A DNA stretch of 64,000 nt from Algoriphagus ornithinivorans (GCF_900115305.1 NZ_FOVW01000008.1:62001-126000); one strand, 5' to 3'. Counted from the first letter of the stretch, positions 50,030 to 58,902 are shown. The notes: generated from the sequence alone by a model not told the origin. Program-made: numbers and translations.

Positions 50030-51448
50030 ATGAAGCCACTTAATCGAAGCCTAATAACAACTCAATCATTCCCTATTAAAATTCTCCAATTTGGAAATGG
50101 AAATTTCATCCGGGGTTTTCTGGATTGGATGGTTCAAAAAACTATAGATCAGGGATATTTTAAGGGCGGTATTCATACTGTTCAAATCCATTCCTCTGCG
50201 GTTGACCAAAGAATGCTAGAGCAGAACTGCTTATTTCATGTTGCAGAAATGGGGATTTATGAGCAGAAAAAAATACAACAATACAGCCTCATTTCCTGTG
50301 TCAAAAACTACTCTTCCATTTTTGATTCTTATGATGCCTTTTTGCAGCTAGCTGAAAATCCAGATTTAGAATTTATTTTTTCAAACACCACAGAAGCAGG
50401 AATCGAGTTTGATCCCAATGATTCTGATTTTACATCCCTTCCAAAAACATTTCCGGGCAAACTCACAGCCTTACTATATAGAAGATTCCAAGAATATGAA
50501 AGACCGCACAAGCCTCTCGGTATAATTCCCCTAGAATTATTAGAAAACAATGGGGATTTATTAAAGTACTGCGTACTCAAGTACGCTGAGCTGTGGGGAT
50601 TGTCGGACGCTTTTATCCAATGGCTGGACTCCTATTGTATTTTCTGTAATACTTTGGTGGATAGAATAGTACCTGGATATCCTATGAATAAAGCTATTGA
50701 GATTCAGCAGGAAATTGGGTTTGAGGATAAGTTGCTCGTACAGGCAGAGCCCTATTATTTTCTAGCCATAGAGGAAGCAGAAAAATTAAAAAATCAACTC
50801 GGCTGGGAGAAGGCTGGTTTGAATGTGAAATTCGTCAAAGACATCTCCCCTTATCGATTAAGAAAAGTCAGAATACTCAATGGAGCTCATACCGCTATAG
50901 TTCCTTTTGCTTATTTATCGGGCTGTAGAACCGTCAGAGAATCAATAAACGATGAGAGAATAGGTCAGTGGATTAGGGAACTGATTTTTCAGGAAATTAT
51001 CCCTAGCATGGACTTGGAAGAATCTGAGTTAAAAATTTATGCTAAGGCTATTTTAGAGCGATTTGAAAATCCATTTTTAGAACATCAGCTCGAAAGCATT
51101 GCATTAAACAGCATTTCAAAATTTCGTGTCAGGGTCCTACCCAGTATTTTAGGATACCATAAAAAATTTCAAAAGTGGCCCGAGCATCTGCTTTTTGCCT
51201 TTGCGGCATTAATCCTTTTTTACAAAGGGAACAATCAGGGAAAAGCCCTTCCTCTTAAGGATAATCCGGAAATTCTGGAGTTCTTCTTAAGGTCTTGGAA
51301 TTTGGAAAATAGATTAGAATCGGTTCAGGAAATCCTACAAAACCAAAATCTGTGGGGACAGGATTTGTCTATGCTTCCTAGTTTGAAGGAATCCCTATTT
51401 CAAGCCCTTAAGAAGCTAGAATTAGAGTTAAACTGCTCTGAGGGTTAG
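50030..51448 (+). CDS. uxaB: tagaturonate reductase (altronate oxidoreductase)
   Basis: A 472-residue NAD-dependent enzyme of the mannitol-dehydrogenase family that reduces D-tagaturonate to D-altronate. The N-terminal Rossmann domain carries ILQFGNGNFIRGFLDWMVQ. The catalytic motif KVRILNGAHTAIVPFAYLSG has the family Lys, Asn and His. With UxaA it gives two successive steps from tagaturonate to 2-keto-3-deoxygluconate. UxaC (isomerase) and the KDG kinase/aldolase are not in the window. The stop overlaps the convergent mtfA gene by 21 bp. Confidence 0.93.
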   Translation: MKPLNRSLITTQSFPIKILQFGNGNFIRGFLDWMVQKTIDQGYFKGGIHTVQIHSSAVDQRMLEQNCLFHVAEMGIYEQKKIQQYSLISCVKNYSSIFDSYDAFLQLAENPDLEFIFSNTTEAGIEFDPNDSDFTSLPKTFPGKLTALLYRRFQEYERPHKPLGIIPLELLENNGDLLKYCVLKYAELWGLSDAFIQWLDSYCIFCNTLVDRIVPGYPMNKAIEIQQEIGFEDKLLVQAEPYYFLAIEEAEKLKNQLGWEKAGLNVKFVKDISPYRLRKVRILNGAHTAIVPFAYLSGCRTVRESINDERIGQWIRELIFQEIIPSMDLEESELKIYAKAILERFENPFLEHQLESIALNSISKFRVRVLPSILGYHKKFQKWPEHLLFAFAALILFYKGNNQGKALPLKDNPEILEFFLRSWNLENRLESVQEILQNQNLWGQDLSMLPSLKESLFQALKKLELELNCSEG

Positions 51449-52189
51449 AGGATCTTGCTGCAGTAACATCACCAAAACCTGATACAATTCAAGCTTTCTG
51501 GACTTAAATTCGTCAGGCCTTTCAAAGAAATTTTCCAAGGCAACTGCAAAAAATTCAAGGAGATCAACTGCTCCCCTTTCTCTAAAAAAATCATCCTCAC
51601 CTTGTTTCAATAATTCTTTTTCCTGAGCTGCCAGCTCCGAGTATTTCTGCCAAAGTTTGGGATTAAAAAAATTACTCTCCCCATTGTATTGGATTTGATT
51701 TTCAAGTTTCAAAGCATGAGCGATTTCATGGATTCCCAGATTCACTCCATCATGGTCCAATGCAAGCCCTCTAACAAAACATTCCCAGGAGAGAACTATG
51801 ATCCCATGTCTGGGATTGACCTCACCTCTGTGATAAGTTTTTGAAATATTGGAAAAATAGGTATTGGGATAAATCAGAATCTTATTGAAATGCTTAAGCC
51901 ACACATTTCGGTAGCCAAAAGTCACTTGCACAATAGTGGCTCCGATAAGAACTTTCATCTCAGCGCTCACTCTATCCAAGCCTCCTCTTGCGAAAAATCT
52001 TTTCTGGGTTAAAATCAGTTGTAATTTATGCCTAAACTCTTTTTGATGAGCCGGTTTTAAATTGGAATAGTAGGGAAAATATTTTTCTAGGGTTTCCTTA
52101 TCCTCTTGGCTCAGACGATAATGAAAAGCAAGGATCCAAACCTGCCTCAGAACTTCCGAAATAAAAATAAAAAAGCGTGGACCTAACAT
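51428..52189 (-). CDS. mtfA: MtfA-like zinc metallopeptidase
   Basis: A 253-residue protein of the MtfA (DgsA anti-repressor, M90) family. An N-terminal hydrophobic segment (LGPRFFIFISEVLRQVWILAF) is followed by the zinc motif H154-E-I-A-H158 in LGIHEIAHALKLE, the family's FGYRNVWLKHFNKILIYP, VLSWECFVRG and GAVDLLEFFAVALENFFERP. In E. coli MtfA interacts with the Mlc repressor; the role here is unknown. The ATG at 52189 lies immediately after the rny terminator's T-run; a TTG five codons earlier sits within it. Confidence 0.88.
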   Translation of the reverse strand: MLGPRFFIFISEVLRQVWILAFHYRLSQEDKETLEKYFPYYSNLKPAHQKEFRHKLQLILTQKRFFARGGLDRVSAEMKVLIGATIVQVTFGYRNVWLKHFNKILIYPNTYFSNISKTYHRGEVNPRHGIIVLSWECFVRGLALDHDGVNLGIHEIAHALKLENQIQYNGESNFFNPKLWQKYSELAAQEKELLKQGEDDFFRERGAVDLLEFFAVALENFFERPDEFKSRKLELYQVLVMLLQQDPLTLRAV

Positions 52190-52191
52190 GA

Positions 52192-52221
52192 TAAAAAAAG
52201 GCAACCAGTTTCCCGGTTGCC
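52192..52221 (-). terminator. intrinsic terminator of rny
   Basis: GGCAACC (52221-52215 read leftward) pairs with GGTTGCC (52206-52200), with an 8-nt loop, followed by a run of seven Ts on the minus strand. mtfA starts just 3 bp beyond. Confidence 0.9.
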
Positions 52222-52236
52222 ATTAAATAGATTGTA

Positions 52237-53802
52237 TTATCTAGCGTAATTCACTGCTCTCATTTCCCTGATCACAGTAATCTTAATTTGCCCAGGATAC
52301 TGCATCTCTTTCTCTATTTTCTGAGAAATATCGAAAGATAGCTGACCTGCTGTTTGATCATCTACATTGTCTGCATCGACCAAAACCCGAAGCTCCCTAC
52401 CTGCCTGCATAGCAAAGCATTTATTTACACCATTGAAACTTAAAGCTAATTCTTCTAATTCCTTCAGTCTCTTGATGTAACTATCCATGATTTCTCTTCT
52501 TGCTCCTGGTCTGGATCCTGAGATCGCATCGCAAGCCTGTATGATAGGCGAAATCATTGAAGTCATTTCAATTTCATCGTGGTGAGCTCCGATTGCATTG
52601 CATACTTCAGGATGCTCTTTATAGCGCTTGGCCAATTCCATTCCCAGAATAGCATGAGGTAACTCCTGCTCTTCCGGCCACACTTTTCCAATATCATGGA
52701 GCAAACCAGCTCTCTTGGCAAGTTTGGCATTCAACCCTAACTCAGCAGCCATAATTGCAGATAAGTTGGCCACTTCTCTGGAGTGCTGCAACAAATTCTG
52801 ACCATAAGAAGAACGGAATCTCATCCTTCCCACCATCTTAATCAATTCTGGATGCAAGCCGTGAATTCCCAAATCTATACAGGTTCTTTCCCCGATCTCG
52901 ACAATTTCCTCATCGATGTTTTTCTCGGTTTTGGCCACTACTTCTTCGATTCGGGCTGGATGAATACGTCCATCCTGTACCAATCTGTGTAAAGAAAGTC
53001 TAGCTATCTCTCTCCTAACCGGGTCAAATCCGGAAATAATGATGGCCTCTGGAGTATCGTCTACTACTATTTCAACACCTGTGGCAGATTCTAAAGCTCG
53101 GATATTTCGCCCTTCTCTACCGATGATTTTACCTTTGATATCATCGCTTTCGATATTGAATACAGATACGCAGTTTTCTACTGCATGCTCTGTAGCAGTA
53201 CGCTGAATAGTATCCAATACAATTTTCTTAGCCTGCTTAGTTGCAGATAATTTGGCCTCATCCAAAATATCTTTGATTTGAGAGGAAGCTTTGGTTTGAG
53301 CTTCTTCTGTGAGCATTTTCACCAATTGCTCCCTAGCTTCTTCTCTGGTCAAACCTGCAATCTTCTCCAAGTCAGCAATTCGCTGATTAGTAATTTTGTC
53401 AAGTTCTTCCTTTTTCACCTGCACTGCATGAAGCTGTGCGCTGAGGTTTTCCTTTTTGGAGTCCAATTCCGCTTCTTTTCGCTTCAATTGCTCCAATTCC
53501 TTAGCCAAATGCTGTTCTCTTTGCTTAACCTTGTTTTCATTGGTGATGATGATGCTCTTTTTATTGGACATCTCCTCATCAAACTCAGACTTCAATTTGA
53601 GATAATGCTCTTTGGCTTCAAGCATCTTATCTTTTTTCAGAGATTCTGCAGAAATCTCTGCTTCGCGCAACATGGATTTGACTTTGTCTTTGGTCTCCTC
53701 CTCTAATTGTTTGTGTTTATTTTTAATAAATACTCCCGCTAGCGCGGCTCCTGCACCCAGACCTACCAGGCCGGCCAGGATGATATATAAAACTTCTCCC
53801 AT
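52237..53802 (-). CDS. rny: ribonuclease Y
   Basis: A 521-residue membrane-anchored endoribonuclease that starts mRNA decay. An N-terminal helix ([20 protein letters not shown]) is followed by a long Glu/Lys-rich coiled coil (about 30-205), a KH domain ([24 protein letters not shown]), and the HD phosphodiesterase domain with [38 protein letters not shown]. The C-terminus [19 protein letters not shown] matches the family end. It lies downstream of zapA. Confidence 0.97.
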   Translation of the reverse strand: MGEVLYIILAGLVGLGAGAALAGVFIKNKHKQLEEETKDKVKSMLREAEISAESLKKDKMLEAKEHYLKLKSEFDEEMSNKKSIIITNENKVKQREQHLAKELEQLKRKEAELDSKKENLSAQLHAVQVKKEELDKITNQRIADLEKIAGLTREEAREQLVKMLTEEAQTKASSQIKDILDEAKLSATKQAKKIVLDTIQRTATEHAVENCVSVFNIESDDIKGKIIGREGRNIRALESATGVEIVVDDTPEAIIISGFDPVRREIARLSLHRLVQDGRIHPARIEEVVAKTEKNIDEEIVEIGERTCIDLGIHGLHPELIKMVGRMRFRSSYGQNLLQHSREVANLSAIMAAELGLNAKLAKRAGLLHDIGKVWPEEQELPHAILGMELAKRYKEHPEVCNAIGAHHDEIEMTSMISPIIQACDAISGSRPGARREIMDSYIKRLKELEELALSFNGVNKCFAMQAGRELRVLVDADNVDDQTAGQLSFDISQKIEKEMQYPGQIKITVIREMRAVNYAR

Positions 53803-53875
53803 AGGTATTTTGGATATATAAATTGTACCTGCGGGTAATCCTAAAAAACTCGGAAAATCAGTGGGAATTCAACAA

Positions 53876-54160
53876 TTATAAAACTTTAGAAAGCAGGGAA
53901 TTGATGTTTGCTATACTGCTACGGATATGTTCGCTATCCTCTGCATTGACCTCGTTGGTTTCTAAAGATTCCACCATACAGTCAAAGGCCACCATGGCCA
54001 AGAGGTCCTGATTATCATCCAAACCAAATTCTGCTTTATATTTTCTCAATTTTTCATTAATCAACTTGCCGGCATGTCGGATTTTTGCTTCATCCTCTAC
54101 CTTCACTCTCATGGGATATTCTCTATCCCCGATTTTAATACGTATGGCAAGTGTCTCCAT
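53876..54160 (-). CDS. zapA: cell division protein ZapA
   Basis: A 94-residue protein of the ZapA family, which crosslinks FtsZ filaments at the division ring. The N-terminal globular part LAIRIKIGDREYPMRVKVEDEAKIRHAGKLINEKLRKYKAEFG has the typical RI-G-EY pattern, followed by a helical C-terminus (NQDLLAMVAFDCMVESLE). It starts 1 bp after the preceding coiled-coil gene, and rny follows after a 73-bp gap. A 6S RNA often accompanies zapA elsewhere, but that gap is too short for one. Confidence 0.93.
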   Translation of the reverse strand: METLAIRIKIGDREYPMRVKVEDEAKIRHAGKLINEKLRKYKAEFGLDDNQDLLAMVAFDCMVESLETNEVNAEDSEHIRSSIANINSLLSKVL

Positions 54161-54161
54161 A

Positions 54162-54446
54162 TCACTCGGATAAGTAGGTGATCAATTGATCGATCTCTTG
54201 TATATAATTATTGATTAAGTCACTCATTTCGGCCGAATCCTCAGGATTCACCGGTCGGTTGTCCACAATGTTACTAATTTTAATTTTATTTTTAAAATGA
54301 TCGATTTCCTGCTCTTTTTCTTCTAAAGTAGCGGAGACTTCGGCTAATTTTTGTTTCAACTGTGCATTTTCTTCCGAAAGCAGTTGCAATCGCTGCCCCG
54401 CTTGATGGGCAAGTTTTTCCAGTTTTTGCAGTTCCTCGTGAATCAT
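54162..54446 (-). CDS. small coiled-coil protein (ZapB-like)
   Basis: A 94-residue protein that is almost entirely coiled coil in its first 55 residues (MIHEELQKLEKLAHQAGQRL and the following heptads with Leu at a/d positions), then a short tail with two helices (SAEMSDLINNYIQEIDQLITYLSE). Its size, coiled coil and 1-bp coupling to zapA recall ZapB-type division proteins, but homology is not shown. It sits 4 bp after pheT. Confidence 0.8.
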   Translation of the reverse strand: MIHEELQKLEKLAHQAGQRLQLLSEENAQLKQKLAEVSATLEEKEQEIDHFKNKIKISNIVDNRPVNPEDSAEMSDLINNYIQEIDQLITYLSE

Positions 54447-54450
54447 TTTG

Positions 54451-56865
54451 TCAGCTTCGTATTACAGCTCCAACCTCATTTTGAAAGGCTTGAATCAATT
54501 TACTCATTGTTTTATCAATAACCTTATCCGTTAGTGTATTTTCCTGATCCTGTAGGTAAAAACTCAATGCATAAGCCTTTTTACCGGACTCAATCTTATC
54601 ACCCTGATATACATCAAAAACGCCAATTCGCTGCAATAATTTTCCTCCCGCCTTTAAAGCTACAGATTTTACCTGATCGTAATTCACCGTTTTGTCGATT
54701 ACCAAAGATAAATCTCTCCTCACTTCTGGGAATTTGGAGATCTCCTGATATCGCTTCAGACCACTCGCCTTCTTGCAGATCAAATCCCAATTCAACTCGG
54801 CAAACCAAACCTCCTGTCTTACCTCGGCTAATTTGAGCATCTTATCATCTACCAATCCGATTATCCCCAATTCCTTTTGACCTAACATCAGGCGAAGCCC
54901 ATAGGTGAAGGGCTGAGACTCGATCATGGAAACATCTCCGATCTGGATTCCTAGTTTCTCCAAAATTCGCTCAACGGTGCTGTAAACATCTGCGAAACCA
55001 AATGGCTTAGCCTCTTCCAGCCAACTTTCAGCAGATCGGTTTCCTGTATGGAAAATGGCCAGTCTCTTTCCTTCCTCATAGCCTGATTCACCTTTTTGAT
55101 ACACTGTGCCAAATTCAAATACCTTGACATCTGTCTGACGTCGATTGATGTTATGGGCCAATACTTCCAAACCGCTGAAAAGTAGCGTTTGACGCATTAC
55201 CCCTAAGTCTTCACTCAGCTTATTGTAGATTTCTACATTTTGAGAAGCATCCAAAAATCCAGACTTCTCGGCATAGGAAGGCTTGGTCAAACTATTGGTA
55301 ATAATCTCAAAATATCCTTGACCCGAAAGAATTTCTGATAATCGATATTGCAGCTTATTTAGGTCCTTCGCAGGATGCTCGGCCAAATAATCTGTTCGTA
55401 AATTTTCTGAAAGGGCTACTTGTTGGAAACCATAAATTCGCAAAATCTCCTCAATGATATCTGCCTCACGGGTAACATCCACCCGATAAGGTTTTACAAT
55501 GGCCTTGAATCCCTGCTCAGTCTCATTTTGTACTTGGATATCCAAAGACTCCAAAATAGATTTCACTTCAGATGGGGCTATTTTTTTACCAATCAGACGA
55601 TTGATATGACCATACTCCACTTCTATTTCAAAATCTGCGACTGGCTGTGGATAGATATCAACGATGTCAGAAGCCACTTTTCCCCCTGCGACTTCCTGCA
55701 ATAATTTTACCGCCTGCTTCAATGCATAAACCGGCATATTGGGATCAGTTCCTCTTTCAAAGCGGAAAGAAGCATCCGTTTTTAAGCCATGATATTGAGC
55801 TCCCTTTCGGATCACATCCGGTGAAAAATAAGCGGATTCCAAGAAAATAGAAGTCGTATTTTCTGTTACGCCTGAACCAATTCCTCCAAATATTCCAGCA
55901 ATACACATCCCTCCTTTTGAATCACAAATCATCAATTCCTCTCCGGAAAGTTTACGCTCTTTTTCATCCAAAGTCACAAATTTGCTATCCTTAGGAAGCT
56001 TTTTGACAATCACTTTCCCATCAGAAATCTGAGCTGCATCAAAGGCATGAAGGGGCTGTCCCAAATCATGAAGGATGTAATTCGTGATATCGACCACATT
56101 ATTAATAGGTTCCAAATCCAAAGAACGCAAGAAATCCTGTAGCCATTGAGGAGAAGGTCCTACTTTCAAATCTGTGATGGTAACACCGGCATAGCGCGGA
56201 CAATCTGTTGAATTTTCTACGTTGACAGAAATTTTTGGTCCTTCAGCCTCCTTTTTGACTTCAGGGCTGGAGTCAATGCATAATTCTTTGCCCAAAAGTG
56301 CTTTCAGATCTCTAGCAACTCCCAGGTGAGAGGCCGCATCGGCTCTATTGGGCGTAAGCCCTATTTCAAGAATATGGTCATGGGTGACAGGGATGATTTG
56401 AGATGCAGGTGTGCCATTAGGCAAGTCCGTATCTAAGACCATAATCCCTGCATGGCTGGTTCCTATCCCCAATTCATCCTCAGCGCAAATCATTCCTTCT
56501 GAAGCTTGACCTCTGATTTTGGCCTTTTTGATGGTGAATGCATCACCTTCAGTTGGGTAAAGTGTGGCGCCTACAGTGGCAACCAATACTTTCTGTCCAG
56601 CTTCCACATTGGGAGCTCCACATACAATTTGGGAGGGTTCGTCCGCTCCGATATCCACTGTGGTCAAACTCAGTTTATCGGCATCCGGATGCTTGATACA
56701 AGTCAGTACCTCCCCTATTACGATCCCTTCAAGGCCACCAGGGATGGATACAAACTCTTCGACCCCTTCTACTTCCAATCCGGACTGGGTCAAAAGTGCT
56801 GCAATTTCCTCCGGTGATTGGGTTAAAGCAATGTATTTTTTTAATCGATTGATTGAAATTCTCAT
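54451..56865 (-). CDS. pheT: phenylalanine-tRNA ligase beta subunit
   Basis: An 804-residue subunit of the (alpha-beta)2 phenylalanyl-tRNA synthetase. The ATG at 56865 (MRISINRLKKYIALTQSPEE) is chosen; the longer frame from 56928 overlaps the promoter. Domain order matches the family: EMAP-type tRNA-binding domain (about 40-150, IVIGEVLTCIKHPDADKLSL, GQASEGMICAEDELGIG), B3/B4 (NVVDITNYILHDLGQPLHAFD), B5 (GKVASDIVDIYPQP) and the FDX-ACB anticodon domain at the end (YQEISKFPEVRRDLSLVID). A strong promoter lies just upstream. pheS is elsewhere. Confidence 0.97.
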   Translation of the reverse strand: MRISINRLKKYIALTQSPEEIAALLTQSGLEVEGVEEFVSIPGGLEGIVIGEVLTCIKHPDADKLSLTTVDIGADEPSQIVCGAPNVEAGQKVLVATVGATLYPTEGDAFTIKKAKIRGQASEGMICAEDELGIGTSHAGIMVLDTDLPNGTPASQIIPVTHDHILEIGLTPNRADAASHLGVARDLKALLGKELCIDSSPEVKKEAEGPKISVNVENSTDCPRYAGVTITDLKVGPSPQWLQDFLRSLDLEPINNVVDITNYILHDLGQPLHAFDAAQISDGKVIVKKLPKDSKFVTLDEKERKLSGEELMICDSKGGMCIAGIFGGIGSGVTENTTSIFLESAYFSPDVIRKGAQYHGLKTDASFRFERGTDPNMPVYALKQAVKLLQEVAGGKVASDIVDIYPQPVADFEIEVEYGHINRLIGKKIAPSEVKSILESLDIQVQNETEQGFKAIVKPYRVDVTREADIIEEILRIYGFQQVALSENLRTDYLAEHPAKDLNKLQYRLSEILSGQGYFEIITNSLTKPSYAEKSGFLDASQNVEIYNKLSEDLGVMRQTLLFSGLEVLAHNINRRQTDVKVFEFGTVYQKGESGYEEGKRLAIFHTGNRSAESWLEEAKPFGFADVYSTVERILEKLGIQIGDVSMIESQPFTYGLRLMLGQKELGIIGLVDDKMLKLAEVRQEVWFAELNWDLICKKASGLKRYQEISKFPEVRRDLSLVIDKTVNYDQVKSVALKAGGKLLQRIGVFDVYQGDKIESGKKAYALSFYLQDQENTLTDKVIDKTMSKLIQAFQNEVGAVIRS

Positions 56866-56888
56866 GGATTTATGGGCTTCGGTAAAAC

Positions 56889-56920
56889 CAAATTTACCAG
56901 ATAAACAAAAGGGGTTCAAA
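56889..56920 (-). promoter_or_regulatory. pheT promoter
   Basis: TTTG (56920-56917, minus strand), a 20-bp spacer and TAAATTTG (56896-56889) match the Bacteroidetes TTTG-N19-21-TAnnTTTG consensus exactly. The -33 box lies in the loop of the upstream gene's terminator. A second TAAATTTG at 56945-56952 lacks a -33 partner. Confidence 0.7.
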
Positions 56921-56926
56921 GACCCC
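56904..56926 (-). terminator. terminator downstream of the DUF1684 gene
   Basis: Minus-strand GGGGT (56926-56922) pairs with ACCCC (56915-56911) around a 6-nt loop, followed by TTTTGTTT. The stem is short. Its loop doubles as the pheT -33 element. Confidence 0.6.
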
Positions 56927-56976
56927 ATTTATTTTAAATGAACACAAATTTAAGAGATTTGAAGTAGCCTAACAGC

Positions 56977-57594
56977 CTATTCTTTGTAATTTTTCTCGCC
57001 TGCCTGGATGGAAATATTCAAAATATTTTCCTTGGGAGGCAAAGGGCAGGCATAATCCGGATTATATGCACAATAAGGATTATAAGCTAGGTTGAAATCA
57101 ATGGTAATGGAGTTTTTCCCATCTTGACGGGCATTGATATAGCGCCCTCCACCGTAGGTTTCTCTTCCACTAGTTTCGTCTGCAAAAGCTAGGAAGAAAT
57201 TACGCATATCAGATTCACTGACGGACTGCAGAAGTAAAAGCCGATTGGTTTTTCCTCCCAACTCAAATTCTGCATAGGAATGTTCTATATAACGCTCCAC
57301 CGAACCATCTGTCATCGGAACCTCTCTTACTTTTCTGTTTTCCACAGGAATTAGTCTTGCTTTGACCTTATAAGCAGGGTCAATCGGATAAAAATTCAAC
57401 TCCTTAAAATCACGCTTCTGCTCTTCTGTCAAAGGGGATTCCACATTAAACCGGATAAACTTGTACTGACGTTCTCTTTCCGCTTCAATTTTTTCCCGAT
57501 AGGCTTCCGGACTTTCTGCACTGGTTAGCATATAGGCTACCGCAGCAATTACTACTAAGGATATTAAGATGAGAAGTATATGATTTGTCTTCAT
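56977..57594 (-). CDS. DUF1684-family membrane-anchored protein
   Basis: A 205-residue protein whose ATG at 57594 gives MKTNHILLILISLVVIAAVAYM, a single N-terminal helix that is either an anchor or a signal. The periplasmic part matches DUF1684: YREKIEAERERQYKF, FYPIDPAYKVKARLIP, ADETSGRETYGGGRYINAR, and the conserved end FNLAYNPYCAYNPDYACPLPPKENILNISIQAGEK. The catalytic role of the family is unknown. A possible TAATTTTG -7 box lies at 57656-57663, without a clear -33 box. Confidence 0.92.
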   Translation of the reverse strand: MKTNHILLILISLVVIAAVAYMLTSAESPEAYREKIEAERERQYKFIRFNVESPLTEEQKRDFKELNFYPIDPAYKVKARLIPVENRKVREVPMTDGSVERYIEHSYAEFELGGKTNRLLLLQSVSESDMRNFFLAFADETSGRETYGGGRYINARQDGKNSITIDFNLAYNPYCAYNPDYACPLPPKENILNISIQAGEKNYKE

Positions 57595-57735
57595 GGATCT
57601 ATTTCGATTTTCCTGCACTCCCTTTTACCAACAGCAGTACATTTCAAATGTTGCTCAAAATTACAATCTATCCTGAAACCTTTTCAGGATTTGACCAAAT
57701 CTCTGTAAGATCTCCACTTGGATATAAAATGAAGG

Positions 57736-57770
57736 GTCTCGCTTCTCGCCTCTCGTCTCTTAATTCTTTA
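57736..57770. repeat. heptanucleotide repeat island B
   Basis: Five tandem 7-bp units: GTCTCGC, TTCTCGC, CTCTCGT, CTCTTAA, TTCTTTA. TCT recurs at 57737, 57744, 57751, 57758 and 57765, an exact 7-bp period. It directly follows the radC stop codon. Confidence 0.75.
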
Positions 57771-57772
57771 CC

Positions 57773-58468
57773 CTAAAGAATCCCTTCATCCGCAAAACTA
57801 AAATATCCCGAATCGGTAAAAATCACATGGTCCAAAACAGGCAAGTCCATATCCCGACCGATCCGGACTAATCGGTCTGTCAATCTTTTGTCCTGCTCCG
57901 ATGGCGTAAGACTTCCTGAGGGATGATTATGCACCAAAATCACAGATTGAGCCAGGTGCTCCAATGCAATTTTAAAAATGATTTTTGCATCAACGACTGT
58001 ACCCGCCGTACCACCTGAAGAAATCAGGTGTTTTTTGATCACCTGATTAGAGCGGGAAAGCAAGACAAGATAAAAATGCTCTACGTGCTCATCCAGTAAA
58101 TCTGGCTTCATGAGCTCATAGATATCGCGGGAACTGCCAATTTTAACTTTCCGCTGTGGCTCATTTTCTTTTCTTCTTCGGCCTAGCTCCATGGCACTGA
58201 CTATACTGATAGCTTTGGCCTCTCCAATACCTTTGAATTTTTTTAGATCCTGAATACTCAGCCTAGCCAATGACGCCAAGTCATGGTTGACCGAGGCCAA
58301 AATATGTCTGGATAAATCAACAGCACTAACAGAAGGTGTGCCTGAACCAATCAGAATTGCGATGAGTTCGGCATCAGTTAAGGCCGATTTACCCTTGAGC
58401 AACAATTTTTCCCGAGGGCGGTCTTCTTCCGCTAATTGAGAGATTTTGAGGGAGGAGTAATTTTCCAT
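57773..58468 (-). CDS. radC: RadC-family JAB/MPN-domain protein
   Basis: A 231-residue protein of the RadC family (UPF0758). An N-terminal helix-hairpin-helix part (about 1-90: LARLSIQDLKKFKGIGEAKAISIVSAMELGRRR) precedes the JAMM metalloprotease-like domain with LVLLSRSNQVIKKHLISSGG, and the zinc motif HNHPSGSLTPSEQD. The protein is now thought not to be the repair factor it was named for; its role is uncertain. It lies after the rpsT terminator, on the same strand. Confidence 0.94.
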   Translation of the reverse strand: MENYSSLKISQLAEEDRPREKLLLKGKSALTDAELIAILIGSGTPSVSAVDLSRHILASVNHDLASLARLSIQDLKKFKGIGEAKAISIVSAMELGRRRKENEPQRKVKIGSSRDIYELMKPDLLDEHVEHFYLVLLSRSNQVIKKHLISSGGTAGTVVDAKIIFKIALEHLAQSVILVHNHPSGSLTPSEQDKRLTDRLVRIGRDMDLPVLDHVIFTDSGYFSFADEGIL

Positions 58469-58518
58469 GCCTGATCAATTAAAAAGTTTGAAAACTAAAT
58501 CTATCTATTTTCAGGCAT

Positions 58519-58543
58519 AAAAAAAACCCTGACTAGCAGGGTT
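58519..58543 (-). terminator. intrinsic terminator of rpsT
   Basis: AACCCTG (58543-58537 read leftward) and CAGGGTT (58531-58525) form a 7-bp stem with a 5-nt loop, followed by eight Ts. Confidence 0.92.
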
Positions 58544-58565
58544 CTCTTAGATTTTTTATCAGGTA

Positions 58566-58820
58566 TTAACCAAGAGCATTCACGAACTTAGCCAATCTTG
58601 ATTTTTTGTTGTTCGCGTTGTTCTTGTGAATCACATTCTTCTTAGCCAATTTGTCCAACATGGAAGATACTTTCTTGTATAACTCCAATGCTTCTACTTT
58701 ATCAGTAGCAGCCTTCAGTCTTTTGATGAAAGTTCTGGTGGTCTTGGCCTGATATCTGTTTCTCAAACGCTTCGCTTCGTTGGCACGAATTCTCTTAAGA
58801 GCTGATTTGTGATTTGCCAT
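58566..58820 (-). CDS. rpsT: 30S ribosomal protein S20
   Basis: An 84-residue basic helical protein beginning MANHKSALKRIRANEAKRLR, the S20 signature, and ending KNNANNKKSRLAKFVNAL. The ATG at 58820 is chosen over a frame from 58916 that runs through the promoter. It is monocistronic, flanked by a strong promoter and terminator. It binds the 5' domain of 16S rRNA in early 30S assembly. Confidence 0.97.
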   Translation of the reverse strand: MANHKSALKRIRANEAKRLRNRYQAKTTRTFIKRLKAATDKVEALELYKKVSSMLDKLAKKNVIHKNNANNKKSRLAKFVNALG

Positions 58821-58870
58821 ATCTTGATTTAAATAAAGTTCTTTACGTTCCCCTATACCGAATTGGAGTG

Positions 58871-58902
58871 CAAAGTTATTGTAAATAATTAATTCTGCCA
58901 AA
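58871..58902 (-). promoter_or_regulatory. rpsT promoter
   Basis: TTTG (58902-58899, minus strand), 20-bp spacer, TAACTTTG (58878-58871): an exact match to the Bacteroidetes vegetative consensus. The expected start lies about 45 nt before the ATG. A second TATATTTG (58977-58984) has no -33 partner. Confidence 0.75.

Noticed and set aside
53803-53875. 6S RNA between zapA and rny
   Set aside because: The gap is only 73 bp, too short for 6S RNA.
56866-56976. Phe attenuator before pheT
   Set aside because: The hairpin lies upstream of, and overlaps, the -33/-7 promoter pair, so it belongs to the preceding transcript. No Phe-rich leader peptide with a start codon lies between promoter and pheT.
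57671-57689. TCCTGAAA/TTTCAGGA hairpin near DUF1684
   Set aside because: No T-run follows on either strand, and it lies upstream of the gene, so it is not a convincing terminator.
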